Source: Sphingosinicella sp. LHD-64
GTDB taxonomy: Bacteria; Pseudomonadota; Alphaproteobacteria; Sphingomonadales; Sphingomonadaceae
Length of the DNA stretch: 64,000 nt
Reading direction: 5' to 3'
Assembly: GCF_031157375.1 (NCBI RefSeq)
Contig: NZ_JAVIFV010000004.1
Location: forward strand, 728,336 to 792,335
Both the position numbers and the translations under genes were made by a program. Of this stretch, positions 1 through 8,328 are shown piece by piece. The notes below the pieces were generated by a model. It made no database searches. It worked only from the letters and a program-made list of their open reading frames with translations, and was not told the DNA's origin. Position 1 is the stretch's first letter, and every line of letters begins with the position of its first letter.

Positions 1-2
1 GC

Positions 3-920
3 GACAGCGATCTCGAGGTTTCCGCCATCTCGCTCGGCTCCTGGCTGACCTATGGCGTGGGCGTCGAGGCGGAAAAGGCGCGGGCGTGCCTTGATCGCGC
101 GTTCGATGTCGGGATCAATTTCATCGACACTGCCAACGCCTATGGCCGCGGTGCCGCAGAAACGTTTCTGGGAGAAGCGCTCGCCGGGCGCCCGCGCGAC
201 AGCTATGTGCTGGCGACCAAGGTTTATTTCCCGATGTCGGACACCGACCGGGGCCTGTCGGCGGCGCAGATCGAAAAGCAGCTCGATGCGTCGCTGCGGC
301 GTCTCGGGTGCGATTACGTCGATCTCTATCAATGCCACCGCTATGATGACGAGACCCCGCTCGAGGAGACGATGCGGGCGCTGACCCGCGCGGTCGAGGG
401 CGGCAAGGCCCGCCATGTCGGCTTCTCCGAATGGCCGGCGGACAAGATCCGTGCGGCGATCGACATGGCGGGGGTGGTGCGCTTCGTGTCGAGCCAGCCG
501 CAATATTCGCTGCTCTGGCGCGCGCCGGAGGCCGAAGTGATACCCCTATCCGCGGCGAACGGCATCTCGCAGATCGTCTGGTCGCCGCTCGCCCAGGGCG
601 TGCTGACCGGCAAATATCGTCCGGACGCGCCGCCGCCTGCCGGCAGCCGGGCAACCAGCGACGAGATGGGCGGCTGGATCGATCGCTTCCTCACCCGCCC
701 GACGCTGGAGGGGGTCGAGCGGCTGAAGCCGGTGGCCGCCGAGGCCGGGCTCAGCCTCGCCCAGTTCGCTTTGGCCTGGGTGCTGCGTGAGCCGAACGTC
801 GCCTCCGCCATCATCGGCGCGTCGCGGCCCGAGCAGGTGGACGAGAATGCGGCGGCGGCTGATGCCCGGGTCGATCCGGCGCTGTTTGCCGAGGCCGAGC
901 GGATCGTGGCCGGCGCATGA
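3..920 (+). CDS. Aldo/keto reductase, 5' end cut by the window edge
   Basis: The reading frame is open from the first bases of the window, so the true start lies outside it. The visible 305 codons match the aldo/keto reductase TIM barrel of the potassium-channel beta-subunit-like group, which reduces carbonyls with NADPH. The early strand reads S-A-I-S-L-G-S-W. The catalytic tetrad is recognisable: Asp and Tyr in FIDTANAYGRG, Lys in LATKVYF and His in YQCHRYD. A cofactor-binding segment follows near the C-terminus (IIGASRPEQV). The stop overlaps the nadC start by 4 bp, so the two genes are probably co-transcribed. The substrate cannot be read from the sequence. Confidence 0.9.
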   Translation, partial: DSDLEVSAISLGSWLTYGVGVEAEKARACLDRAFDVGINFIDTANAYGRGAAETFLGEALAGRPRDSYVLATKVYFPMSDTDRGLSAAQIEKQLDASLRRLGCDYVDLYQCHRYDDETPLEETMRALTRAVEGGKARHVGFSEWPADKIRAAIDMAGVVRFVSSQPQYSLLWRAPEAEVIPLSAANGISQIVWSPLAQGVLTGKYRPDAPPPAGSRATSDEMGGWIDRFLTRPTLEGVERLKPVAAEAGLSLAQFALAWVLREPNVASAIIGASRPEQVDENAAAADARVDPALFAEAERIVAGA

Positions 921-1765
921 CCCGTTTCGCGCTCGAACGCTTCGATCTCGATCGCTTCGTCGCGGCGACGCTCGAGGAGGACCTGGGCGATCATGGCGAC
1001 GTCACCTCGGCGTCCGTGATTCCGGCCGATGCGCGCTTCTCAGGCGTGATGGACAGCCGCGATGGGATCGTCGTTGCCGGCCTGCCGATCGCCGAAGCCT
1101 TTTTCCGCGCGCTCGATCCCGAGATGGAGATCGCGCGGCTGGCCGAGGAGGGTCAATCCGTTCCGGCCGGCACCGATCTGATGCGGCTGCGCGGCAATGC
1201 GCGGGCGCTGCTCACCGCAGAGCGCCCGGCGCTCAACACCGTCCAGCACCTTTCCGGCATTGCGACGCTGACCCGGCGCTATGTCGACGCGATCGCCGGA
1301 ACCGGCGCGATCCTGCTCGACACCCGCAAGACCATTCCGGGCCTGCGGGTGCTGGAAAAATATGCGACCCGGATGGGCGGCGCGCAAAACCACCGGATGC
1401 GGCTCGACGATGCGGCGATGATCAAGGACAATCATGTCGCCGTCGCCGGCTCGGTGGGAGAGGCGGTGCGCCGGGCCGTAGCATCGGGGGTGCAGCGGAT
1501 CATGGTCGAGGTCGACCGGATCGACCAGATCGTGCCGGCGCTCGACGCGGGGGCGACGCATCTGCTGCTCGACAATATGGATCCGGCGACGCTGCGCGAG
1601 GCGGTGGCGCTGATCGGCGGCCGGGTGCCGACCGAGGCGAGCGGCGGCGTCACCCTCGATACGATCCGGGCGAAGGCGGAGACCGGTGTGACCTACGTCT
1701 CGGTCGGCCGGATCACCCAGTCCGCGCCGGCAGCCGACATCGGGCTCGACTTCGCCACGCTCTAG
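917..1765 (+). CDS. nadC: Nicotinate-nucleotide pyrophosphorylase (carboxylating), quinolinate phosphoribosyltransferase
   Basis: The 282-residue product has the usual NadC length. NadC converts quinolinate and PRPP to nicotinate mononucleotide in de novo NAD synthesis. The N-terminus has the family's EEDLGDHGDVTS segment. The active-site region carries LDTRKTIPGLR followed by EKYATRMGGAQNHRM and IKDNH, which supply the Arg, Lys and His residues that bind the substrates. The C-terminal barrel ends with E-A-S-G-G-V and the VGRITQSA segment. The ATGA overlap with the aldo/keto reductase suggests translational coupling. The stop codon shares the bases CTAG with the stop of the convergent DUF4112 gene. 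Confidence 0.96.
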   Translation: MTRFALERFDLDRFVAATLEEDLGDHGDVTSASVIPADARFSGVMDSRDGIVVAGLPIAEAFFRALDPEMEIARLAEEGQSVPAGTDLMRLRGNARALLTAERPALNTVQHLSGIATLTRRYVDAIAGTGAILLDTRKTIPGLRVLEKYATRMGGAQNHRMRLDDAAMIKDNHVAVAGSVGEAVRRAVASGVQRIMVEVDRIDQIVPALDAGATHLLLDNMDPATLREAVALIGGRVPTEASGGVTLDTIRAKAETGVTYVSVGRITQSAPAADIGLDFATL

Positions 1766-2205
1766 CCGGTTCCTCGCCCGACCACTTCTCCCTCGATCGT
1801 ACGGGCGGCGGGGTGGTGCTTGTCGAGATGGCGCTTGATCATCCTCAAGTTGCGGCTGTTCGAGCGGAAGGCGAAGTCGAACAGGTCGCCGACCAGCGGG
1901 ATTGCGCCGATTGCGGTGTCGATGCCGACATTGCCGACCATCCGCGCGAGATGGAATTTCGACATGCCGAGATTGCGCGCCTCCCAGACCAGCCAGGCGC
2001 CCATCGCGGTCGTGACGACGTCGCCCAGCACCGGCACCAGGCCGATCATCGCATCAAGGCCCACCGGCCGGTTGATCCCCGGCACGACGAACAGCCGCTC
2101 GAGCATCGTCTCCATCGCCTCGATCCGCCGGCGCACCGAATGCGGGTCGCGGCCGAGCGGAAGCTGATCCGCCATCCGGCCCAGCGCTTCACGGTCGATT
2201 GCCAC
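1762..2205 (-). CDS. DUF4112 domain-containing membrane protein
   Basis: The 147-residue protein matches the DUF4112 family. Two similar half-repeats carry the family signature of a hydrophobic stretch with a conserved Gly-Asp: GLVPVLGDVVTTA and GAIPLVGDLFDFAF. Function is unknown and inner-membrane association is likely. The start is GTG and lies directly after the TGA stop of the substrate-binding protein gene upstream, so the two form an operon. The 3' end overlaps the convergent nadC stop by 4 bp, which leaves no room for a separate terminator. Confidence 0.88.
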   Translation of the reverse strand: MAIDREALGRMADQLPLGRDPHSVRRRIEAMETMLERLFVVPGINRPVGLDAMIGLVPVLGDVVTTAMGAWLVWEARNLGMSKFHLARMVGNVGIDTAIGAIPLVGDLFDFAFRSNSRNLRMIKRHLDKHHPAARTIEGEVVGRGTG

Positions 2206-3657
2206 TCAAAACCCCTCCGCGATCAACTCGCTCGCCGGGTGGCGCGCGAAAGCGTTCGGGCGAAATCCGGTCAGCCGGCGGGATACCAGCGACCAGCGGA
2301 CCGGACCGCCCAGCGCGATATAGGGTGTCAGGGCGGCGAGGGAACGGTCTGCCTCGGCGAGCGCCGCCTGTCGCTCGGCGGCGGTGGCCGCGAGGCGAGC
2401 GCGCTGCAGCGTCTCGTCGACCGCCGCATCGCAGACCGGGCTCGCGTCGCAGGTGAAGAAACGCAGGTACCAGGTGGGCAGGTTCGCCGGCGCCACGGCA
2501 TCGACCAGCCGCAGGTGCGCGGCCGCGCCAGGCGCGACCCGCATCGCCTCGACGCCGATCCGCGCCCAGTCGCGACGCAGCGAAGAGAACATGATCTCGT
2601 AGCCGGGCCCGTTCGGGATCGCGACACGCAGCCGCAGCGATGTATCCGGGCCGAGGGCGGCGATCGCCGCCGCGGCCTGTTCGCGCCGCATCGGCAGCGG
2701 CTCGGCGGCCCAGTCTGGCGCCGCCGGGCGCGGGAGCTCGGCTGTGCCGCCGGGCACCAGCCCCAGGTGCGCCTCGAAGCCGGCGTCGAGGGCGCGCGCC
2801 AGCGCCGCACGGTCGACCGCCATGCTGAGCGCGCGACGCACTTCGACGGCCGCCAAAGGGCCTTCCGCACTGGTGAAAACCAGTCCGAACAGGCCCTGCG
2901 GCCGGTCGAAGACGAGCGCCCCGCGCGGCAGGTCGGCAACGCGCGCATAGGCGAGGTCGCCGATCGAGCCGCCGGTCACCAGTTCGACCTCGCCGGCGAC
3001 GAACCGTGTAACGGCATAAGCCGGCGGCTCGCCCCAGAGCAGGATGTCGGGCACGGGATCGCGCGGACGATCGTCATCGTCCGGCTGAGGCAAAGCGAGA
3101 TGGAGCGGCGCATTGCCTTCGCCTTCGACGCGATAGGGGCCGGTACCGCGACCGTTGAGCAGCAACCCCATCTCCGGCTGGGCGAGGACCTGCAGGAAAT
3201 TGGGGCGAGGCCCGCGCAGCTGGATTTCCAGTACCTCGTCGGTCATCGCGACGACGTCCGAGATGGCGGCGAGGATCGGCTTGAACGGATTGCGGCTCGC
3301 CCGGCTGATCGCGGCGCGAAGCCGCGCGGCGACCTGCTCGGCCGTCACCCTTTGCCCGTCCGACCAGGTCAGCCGGCGGATGCGGAAGGTATAGCGCAGG
3401 CCATCGTCGGAAACGATCCAGCTTTGCGCCAGCGCCGGCTCGATCTCGCCGCTCGCATCGAAGCGAACGAGGCCCTGGGCGACGGCCTCGGTCAGGAAGG
3501 CGGCGGGCGGATCGAGCGGTCTCAGGTTCGGGTTCACGAGTTGCGGCGCCGAACCGATCGCGCTCACGGTGATCGGCCCGGTCGCTTGCGGCCGGCAGCT
3601 CGCCAGCAGCGCCGCAGCGCCGCCGACAAGGACCAGCATGAGCCTTCTGAACGCCAT
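2206..3657 (-). CDS. ABC transporter substrate-binding lipoprotein, family 5 (peptide/opine type)
   Basis: The 483-residue protein begins with a lipoprotein signal: a basic start, a hydrophobic core and the lipobox L-A-S-C with Cys21. It would therefore be a lipid-anchored periplasmic protein. The body follows the SBP_bac_5 family of oligopeptide/dipeptide binding proteins, with the early segments FLTEAVAQGLVRFD and LAQSWIVSDDGLRYTFRIR, then DGQRVTAEQV. No permease or ATPase genes are adjacent, so the binding protein either works with a transporter elsewhere or is an orphan. It runs directly into the DUF4112 gene on the same strand. The ligand cannot be assigned from the sequence. Confidence 0.88.
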   Translation of the reverse strand: MAFRRLMLVLVGGAAALLASCRPQATGPITVSAIGSAPQLVNPNLRPLDPPAAFLTEAVAQGLVRFDASGEIEPALAQSWIVSDDGLRYTFRIRRLTWSDGQRVTAEQVAARLRAAISRASRNPFKPILAAISDVVAMTDEVLEIQLRGPRPNFLQVLAQPEMGLLLNGRGTGPYRVEGEGNAPLHLALPQPDDDDRPRDPVPDILLWGEPPAYAVTRFVAGEVELVTGGSIGDLAYARVADLPRGALVFDRPQGLFGLVFTSAEGPLAAVEVRRALSMAVDRAALARALDAGFEAHLGLVPGGTAELPRPAAPDWAAEPLPMRREQAAAAIAALGPDTSLRLRVAIPNGPGYEIMFSSLRRDWARIGVEAMRVAPGAAAHLRLVDAVAPANLPTWYLRFFTCDASPVCDAAVDETLQRARLAATAAERQAALAEADRSLAALTPYIALGGPVRWSLVSRRLTGFRPNAFARHPASELIAEGF

Positions 3658-3776
3658 TCACTCGCACCATGTCGACGCCGACCATCGGCTGCCGGTCGCG
3701 CTCTTTTACCTGCTGACAGCGGAAAAGCAGCCCCGCCTTTACTCCTCCTTCACCGAACCCGCGCTAGGGATCGACG

Positions 3777-4124
3777 ATGGAACGCGCCGCTGCGGACATG
3801 TCTGCCGAAGAGCTGGAGGACGGTTTCCAGCATCGTCGTTCGTCGCGCCTCGCGGTGAATTGTCCTGCCAGCCTGAATGCGCAGGACCGCTACACCATCC
3901 AGGTGAAGGTCCGTGACGTTTCCACATGCGGCTTCATGGCCGAATGCGACGAGGTCGTACGGATCGGCAGCTATGTCGTCCTGGACGTGCCGGGAATCGG
4001 TCGGGTCCATGCACAGGTGCGCTGGCAAATCGGCCTGCGCATGGGCGGCATGTTCCTCGATCCGATCAGCCTGGCGCGCTGCGAATGGGTGGCCGTTCGG
4101 GCCGACGCTGACTTGAAGGCCTGA
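3777..4124 (+). CDS. PilZ domain protein (likely c-di-GMP receptor)
   Basis: The 115-residue protein is almost entirely one PilZ domain. The N-terminal HRRSSRLAV supplies the RxxxR c-di-GMP-binding motif, and the later VSTCGF matches the (D/N)xSxxG motif with the first residue changed to Val. A beta-barrel pattern follows through RVHAQVRWQIGLRMG. Single-domain PilZ proteins bind c-di-GMP and pass the signal on by protein contact; the partner here is unknown. The substituted first residue of the second motif could weaken nucleotide binding. The gene is divergent from the substrate-binding protein gene and convergent with the small exported protein gene at 4179. Confidence 0.88.
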   Translation: MERAAADMSAEELEDGFQHRRSSRLAVNCPASLNAQDRYTIQVKVRDVSTCGFMAECDEVVRIGSYVVLDVPGIGRVHAQVRWQIGLRMGGMFLDPISLARCEWVAVRADADLKA

Positions 4125-4134
4125 TTGCAGCTGC

Positions 4135-4166
4135 AAAAAGGCCGGGGCGGACCCCACCCCGGCCCT
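4135..4166 (-). terminator. Intrinsic terminator between convergent genes
   Basis: An 8-bp GC stem (GGCCGGGG at 4140-4147, CCCCGGCC at 4157-4164) has a run of five A on its left side. Read on the minus strand, the stem is followed by a T-run, so it terminates the gene at 4179-4430. The weaker C/T-rich right side may also end the PilZ transcript. Confidence 0.8.
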
Positions 4167-4178
4167 TCGAAAGCCGCT

Positions 4179-4430
4179 CTACGGGCTGGTGGGCTCGTCG
4201 TCGTCGTCGAAGATCACGCCCGTCGCGGTCAGGATGCCCGCGATAACGATCGCCGCGGCAACAGCCGGCGCAAGCCAACCGCCACCCTCCACGGAATTGG
4301 CGTCGTCCATATCCGCGCCTGCTCGCGCGGCGAGAGGCTGGAGCGAAAGAGACTGGGCAGAGGCTTGTGCCATCGCCGGCGTGGCAACCAATGCAATGCA
4401 CGCAAGCGGTGTGAGTACGCGACTGAACAT
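4179..4430 (-). CDS. Small exported protein with C-terminal hydrophobic helix and acidic tail
   Basis: The ATG at 4430 was chosen because GAAAGGGG lies 6 bases upstream and the protein then opens with a clear signal peptide (MFSRVLTPLACIALVATPAMA). The longer frame upstream has no signal. The mature part of about 60 residues has a hydrophobic segment (WLAPAVAAAIVIAGILTATG) followed by an acidic tail with four consecutive Asp. I do not recognise a family. Similar short proteins with a signal, one helix and an acidic end are common in sphingomonads. A terminator follows, so this is a single-gene transcript. Confidence 0.65.
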   Translation of the reverse strand: MFSRVLTPLACIALVATPAMAQASAQSLSLQPLAARAGADMDDANSVEGGGWLAPAVAAAIVIAGILTATGVIFDDDDEPTSP

Positions 4431-4606
4431 CTGAACCCCTTTCCATCGGCCAGTGGATGCAAAGGCCGCAACTGACGCATCGGGGAAAGGGTGCAACGCT
4501 AGCGACGAAACGCGCTGAAACGACGATGACGCGCAGGTCCCACGCAGATCGTAGGGCACCTGTCATGACCCTTCGAGGCGGCGCTTGCGGCTGCGCCAGG
4601 CTGTGT

Positions 4607-4693
4607 TGGTGCGGACGGCGGGACTCGAACCCGCACGCCCTTGCGGGCAGAAGATTTTAAGTCTCCAGCGTCTACCGGTTCCGCCACGTCCGC
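4607..4693 (-). tRNA. tRNA-Leu (anticodon UAA)
   Basis: The minus strand folds into a class II tRNA of 87 bases. The acceptor stem GCGGACG pairs with CGTCCGC. The anticodon stem GGAGA/TCTTC encloses the loop CTTAAAA, giving anticodon TAA. A long variable arm (TGCCCGCAAGGGCG region) and the T-arm GGGTTCGAGTCCC follow. The 3' CCA is encoded (complement at 4607-4609). The downstream flank holds no duplicated tRNA end, so there is no sign of integration at this locus. Confidence 0.97.
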
Positions 4694-4837
4694 ACATTTG
4701 CGTCGTGCGCGGACGGCGCGGCATTGGTCAAGGTTCCGTGCGCATTTCCTGCTGCGTAGGCAGGCATAGGCCGAACTTGTGGTCCGTTCGATCGTTTTGA
4801 TTGGTCACGCAGAGAATGGCGTGATCATAAAAGTCGA

Positions 4838-5200
4838 ATGGGCAAGACCATCAAAGCCACGCAACCGCCACGGCGGCTGAATCCTGCCGCGCTCGGCGCA
4901 ACGATCACCGAGCACTATCACAATCGCTCGCTCGCCGATGTGAACGACCACGAGATCCGACTGAGCGTGATGACTGAGGGTTTCCCCTGGCACATCCATC
5001 CCGATTCCGACGAGACCTTCCTCGTCGTCGAAGGTCAACTCGTCATCGAGTTCGAGGCCGGCGAAGTGGTGCTGTCTCCCGGGGAGATGCTGACCGTGCC
5101 GCACGGGGCGCGTCATCGGACGCGGCCGGGCGGCGCCCGGTCAGTCAACCTGACGTTTGCGCGGAAGGACGCCGCGACCGCCTTCGAAGCCGGCGGCTAG
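4838..5200 (+). CDS. Small single-domain cupin protein
   Basis: The 120-residue protein has one cupin barrel. Motif 1 reads WHIHPDSDETFLVVEG, giving the two His and the Glu of the metal site. Motif 2 reads LSPGEMLTVPHGARH with the final His. The substrate is not evident; small cupins of this type include isomerases, dioxygenases and sensors. No strong Shine-Dalgarno is seen before the ATG. The gene is convergent with ihfB. Confidence 0.85.
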   Translation: MGKTIKATQPPRRLNPAALGATITEHYHNRSLADVNDHEIRLSVMTEGFPWHIHPDSDETFLVVEGQLVIEFEAGEVVLSPGEMLTVPHGARHRTRPGGARSVNLTFARKDAATAFEAGG

Positions 5201-5216
5201 GCGCGGCACCCGAACG

Positions 5217-5495
5217 TCAGACGTTCAGCCGCTCGCGCATTTCCTTGCCGGGCTTGAAATAGGGAACGCGCTTGGCGTCGACGTCGACCGGATCACCGGT
5301 GCGCGGGTTGCGGCCCTTGCGGGCATCGCGACCCCGGGTCGAAAAGGCGCCGAAGCCGCGGAGCTCGACGCGGCCGCCATCCTGCAGCTGGGCGATGATG
5401 GCATCGTAGAATGCCGAGACGACGCGTTCGACCTCCTTCAGCGTGAGATCGGGGTGGTCGTCGCACAGCTTCTGCACGAGTTCAGATCGAATCAC
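5217..5495 (-). CDS. ihfB: Integration host factor subunit beta
   Basis: The product is a 92-residue HU/IHF-type DNA-bending protein. The flank-binding arm has the IHF signature [12 protein letters not shown] and the C-terminus has [14 protein letters not shown], both typical of the beta subunit. I chose the GTG at 5495 over a TTG at 5510 because AAGGGGG lies just upstream of the GTG and the N-terminus then reads (M)IRSELVQKL, as in relatives. IHF-beta pairs with IHF-alpha, encoded elsewhere. The position downstream of rpsA on the same strand is conserved in many alphaproteobacteria, but a terminator separates the two genes here. Confidence 0.95.
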   Translation of the reverse strand: MIRSELVQKLCDDHPDLTLKEVERVVSAFYDAIIAQLQDGGRVELRGFGAFSTRGRDARKGRNPRTGDPVDVDAKRVPYFKPGKEMRERLNV

Positions 5496-5663
5496 GCTTG
5501 CCCCCTTCAAGAAGACGCATGGCTTGAGACGCAGCCGGAAAGCGGCACGTCCCCAAACGCCGCCGCTGATTCAGGTTAGTCGCACCGATGCGGGCAAAAT
5601 GCAATCGGGGATCGCGCGAAATTCCGTGCAATTCAAAGGCGCTAGTTAACGAAACGAAACCGA

Positions 5664-5699
5664 AACGAACCGGGCGGGCGCGTACGCACCCGCCCGGTA
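5664..5699 (-). terminator. rpsA terminator
   Basis: A 9-bp GC stem (CCGGGCGGG at 5670-5678, CCCGCCCGG at 5689-5697) lies just after the rpsA stop on the minus strand. It is followed there by the T-rich stretch TTCGTTTCGGTTTCG. The T-run is interrupted, so termination may be partial. Confidence 0.7.
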
Positions 5700-5706
5700 A
5701 TATTCG

Positions 5707-7410
5707 TTAGCTTTGTTTTTGCTTGAGGGCTTCGCCGAGGATGTCGCCGAGGCTGGCGCCCGAATCGGACGAGCCGTACTGGGCGACCGCCTGCTTCTCC
5801 TCGGCGATCTGCAGCGCCTTGACCGAGAAGGTCGGCTTCTTCGAGCGGTCGAAGCCGGTCACCATCGCGTCGAACTTCTGGCCCGGCTGGAAGCGCTCCG
5901 GGCGCTGCTCGTCGCGGTCGCGGCCGAGATCGTTGCGCTTGATGAAGCCGGTCGCGCCGTCGTCGCCGACCTGGACGTCGAGGCCGCCGTCATTGACCGC
6001 CAGCACGGTCACGGTGACGATCTCGTTCTTGTTGACGCCGCTGCCCGTGCTCGCGCCCTTGGCGACGCCGCCGCGCTCGAGCTGCTTCATGCCGAGCGAG
6101 ATGCGCTCCTTCTCGACGTCGACATCGAGCACGACGGCCTTCACGACCTCGCCCTTGCGGTGCAGATTCAGGGCCTCCTCGCCCGACACGCCCCAGGCGA
6201 TGTCCGACATGTGGACCATGCCGTCGACGTCGCCGGGCAGGCCGATGAACAGGCCGAACTCGGTCGCGTTCTTGACCTCGCCCTCGACCTCGGCGCCGAC
6301 CGGGTGCTGCTCGGCGAAGCTCGCCCACGGATTGGCCTGCGCCTGCTTGAGGCCGAGCGAAATCCGGCGCTTCTCCTCGTCGACCTCGAGCACCGAGACG
6401 TCGACCTCCTGGGAGGTGGAGACGATCTTGCCCGGATGGACGTTCTTCTTGGTCCAGCTCATCTCGGAGACGTGGACGAGGCCCTCGATGCCCGGCTCGA
6501 GCTCGACGAAGGCGCCATATTCGGTGATGTTGGTGACGCGGCCCTTGAACACGCCGTCGACCGGATATTTGGCGGCCGCACCCTCCCACGGATCGGATTC
6601 GAGCTGCTTCATGCCGAGGCTGATGCGCTGGGTGTCGCGGTTGATGCGGACGATCTGCACCTTCACCGTGTCGCCGATGTTCAGCACCTCGCTCGGATGG
6701 CCGACGCGCTTGTAGGAAATGTCGGTGACGTGGAGCAGGCCGTCGATGCCGCCGAGGTCGACGAACGCGCCATAATCGGTGATGTTCTTGACGACGCCGT
6801 CGACCACCTGGCCCTCGGCGAGGCTCTGGATGAGGCCCGAGCGCTGCTCGGCGCGGGTCTCCTCGAGGATCGCGCGGCGCGAGACGACGATATTGCCGCG
6901 GCGGCGATCCATCTTGAGGATCTGGAAGGGCTGCGGCAGGTCCATCAGCGGGCCGACGTCGCGGACCGGGCGGATGTCGACCTGGCTGCCGGGCAGGAAG
7001 GCGACGGCGCCGCCGAGATCGACGGTGAAGCCGCCCTTGACGCGGCCGAAGATCACGCCCTCGACGCGGTTGCCGGCGGTGTGCTCGGTCTCGAGCTTGT
7101 CCCAGGCGGCTTCGCGGCGGGCGCGGTCGCGGCTCAGCATCGCCTCGCCGTTCACATTCTCGATGCGGTCGACATAGACCTCGACCTGGTCGCCGACATT
7201 GAGGTCGGACTTCTGGCCCGGCGTGGTGAACTCGCGCAAGGGAACGCGGCCTTCCGACTTCAGGCCGACGTCGATGACAGCCATGTCGTTCTCGATGGCG
7301 GTGATGGTGCCGACGACGACGCGGCCTTCGAAGCTTTCGTTCTCGCCGCCGAGGGATTGGTTGAGGAGCGCCGCGAAATCGTCGCGGGTCGGATTTGCCG
7401 TGGTGGCCAT
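5707..7410 (-). CDS. rpsA: 30S ribosomal protein S1
   Basis: The 567-residue protein consists of six S1/OB-fold RNA-binding repeats. Several carry the characteristic YGAFV(D/E)L and RISLGMKQ signatures. S1 binds mRNA and helps the 30S subunit start translation, especially on messages with weak Shine-Dalgarno sequences. I placed the start at the ATG at 7410 (MATTANPTRDDF), which matches relatives; the frame extends 20 codons further but without family similarity. No AGGAG-like ribosome-binding site precedes this ATG, which is also true of E. coli rpsA, whose translation is autoregulated. A promoter lies about 245 bases upstream. Confidence 0.97.
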   Translation of the reverse strand: MATTANPTRDDFAALLNQSLGGENESFEGRVVVGTITAIENDMAVIDVGLKSEGRVPLREFTTPGQKSDLNVGDQVEVYVDRIENVNGEAMLSRDRARREAAWDKLETEHTAGNRVEGVIFGRVKGGFTVDLGGAVAFLPGSQVDIRPVRDVGPLMDLPQPFQILKMDRRRGNIVVSRRAILEETRAEQRSGLIQSLAEGQVVDGVVKNITDYGAFVDLGGIDGLLHVTDISYKRVGHPSEVLNIGDTVKVQIVRINRDTQRISLGMKQLESDPWEGAAAKYPVDGVFKGRVTNITEYGAFVELEPGIEGLVHVSEMSWTKKNVHPGKIVSTSQEVDVSVLEVDEEKRRISLGLKQAQANPWASFAEQHPVGAEVEGEVKNATEFGLFIGLPGDVDGMVHMSDIAWGVSGEEALNLHRKGEVVKAVVLDVDVEKERISLGMKQLERGGVAKGASTGSGVNKNEIVTVTVLAVNDGGLDVQVGDDGATGFIKRNDLGRDRDEQRPERFQPGQKFDAMVTGFDRSKKPTFSVKALQIAEEKQAVAQYGSSDSGASLGDILGEALKQKQS

Positions 7411-7581
7411 ATGAAAAGGAGTCCAAACTAACGTTTGCCTGGGGAGCGTTCCCTTAGAGCGGGAACGCACCTCCCCCGGTCTTTTGCACCAGCATGCCGA
7501 AACGGCCCCATGCCGCTGCGGCGCCCGTTGGATCGGAGAGGCCGCGGCCCGCGCAGGAAAGCAAAAAGGCGCGCTGGGGCG

Positions 7582-7706
7582 GAGCTGAGATGCCCACCCA
7601 AACGCGCTGCCCTATCCTGGCTGCCGCGAGCGCAACCGCCCGCCGGACGGGCGCGCATATAGGGGAAGAGCGGGGAGGGGGCAAGTGCCATGCGGGACCC
7701 AGCCTG
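7582..7706. repeat. Direct repeat, copy 1 (rpsA promoter side)
   Basis: This segment is repeated in the same orientation at 8713-8848, a spacing of about 1136 bp. The best-conserved core is 7595-7685. In a by-eye alignment it differs from the other copy at about six bases and one single-base gap over 92 positions. Shorter matches extend both sides (GAGCTGAGA on the left, GCGGGACCCAGCC on the right). The repeat contains the complete rpsA-type promoter. Between the two copies lie exactly two genes, ART and SWIB. Confidence 0.9.
7656..7684 (-). promoter_or_regulatory. Predicted rpsA promoter
   Basis: On the minus strand, TTGCCC (7684-7679) and TATATG (7661-7656) are separated by exactly 17 bases. 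The TATATG is followed by CGCGC, a downstream context that also follows the predicted dksA -10. Transcription would start near 7649 and read into rpsA with a leader of about 240 nt. Confidence 0.75.
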
Positions 7707-7845
7707 GAGGAGAATGGCCATTAGGCGGGACGGCGCGGCCATCGCGGAAAGGTGACCTGCCAGGCAGGGTGATAACGTATCGATGCCGAAATCAAATTGA
7801 TCGTTCCGAATATTTTTGCTTGTCTCTGCTTTCAGGGGGGCTTCG

Positions 7846-8328
7846 ATGGCAATACTTACGACGGAGGAGAAATCGGCCGTCACGGCCTACACTTCGTCCT
7901 ATTATCGTGCGATCAACGCATGCCTCCGTGGCGATGGCGGATGTGACGACAAGGTCAAATCCACCATTGAAGCGCTCGACCGGGCCATCGCCAAAAGCCT
8001 GCTTCCTGCCGAGCAGGTTGTTTTCAGGGGTGTCAGCGACAATTATGCGTCCTATCTAAGGAGCAGCGGCCTTCGCACCGGGTCCGTCGTGATCGACGAT
8101 GCATATGTCAGTACCTCACGCGATCCCAAGAAGGCGTCGTTCTTTGCGGCTATTCCGCCGGAGGGCCTGATAATGAAGATTCATATTCCTGCAGGCAGCC
8201 TCGCCCTTGATGTGGCGCCCTATTCCGACTTTCCCGCCGAGGAGGAGATTCTTCTCCCGAGAGGTACAAAGTTGCGGGTCACTGGTTACGACAGTGGGAC
8301 CCGAACGCTCGAAATGGAGGTGATCTGA
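7846..8328 (+). CDS. ADP-ribosyltransferase-fold protein (R-S-E type), likely toxin or effector
   Basis: The 160-residue protein shows the full motif set of arginine-type mono-ADP-ribosyltransferases (the ADP-ribosyltransferase exoenzyme family). Arg61 sits in VVFRGV. The STS motif is at 89-91 in AYVSTSRDP. The ExE motif is at 132-134 in FPAEEEILLPRG, where Glu134 would be catalytic. A helix with YRAIN at 20-24 matches the start of the domain. There is no signal peptide or secretion domain, so it probably acts in the cytoplasm or depends on delivery by others. The ATG at 7846 follows AGGGGGG at a good distance. The next gene overlaps its stop by 1 bp. The surrounding DNA is richer in A+T than the chromosome. 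The target is unknown. Confidence 0.85.
   Translation: MAILTTEEKSAVTAYTSSYYRAINACLRGDGGCDDKVKSTIEALDRAIAKSLLPAEQVVFRGVSDNYASYLRSSGLRTGSVVIDDAYVSTSRDPKKASFFAAIPPEGLIMKIHIPAGSLALDVAPYSDFPAEEEILLPRGTKLRVTGYDSGTRTLEMEVI

Larger units (their letters stand above)
7411..7845. other. rpsA leader and promoter region, edge of the accessory island
   Basis: These 435 bases hold no convincing gene. From 7655 leftward they form the presumed long rpsA leader. It contains a T-rich stretch (complement of GCAAAAAGG at 7561-7569) and GC-rich inverted segments. The first copy of the direct repeat and the rpsA promoter occupy 7582-7706. From about 7760 to 7845 the base composition turns A+T-rich, marking the start of the island and the region that must carry the promoter of the ART-SWIB operon. 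Confidence 0.6.

Noticed and set aside
787..3858. Plus-strand frame of 1023 codons over nadC, DUF4112 and the binding-protein gene
   Set aside because: It is an Arg/Pro-rich shadow in high-GC DNA; the other frames hold recognisable proteins with family motifs.
4607..4693. tRNA-Leu as an integration site for the nearby island
   Set aside because: No duplicate of the tRNA 3' end and no integrase were seen, and the island begins 3 kb away at the rpsA promoter.
5713..7431. Plus-strand frame of 572 codons antisense to rpsA
   Set aside because: Its sequence is a low-complexity Leu/Ala/Asp/Val-rich mirror of the S1 repeats, with no ribosome-binding site or family similarity.
7428..7883. Minus-strand frame of 151 codons upstream of rpsA
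   Set aside because: It covers the rpsA promoter and the start of the ART gene and shows no domain.
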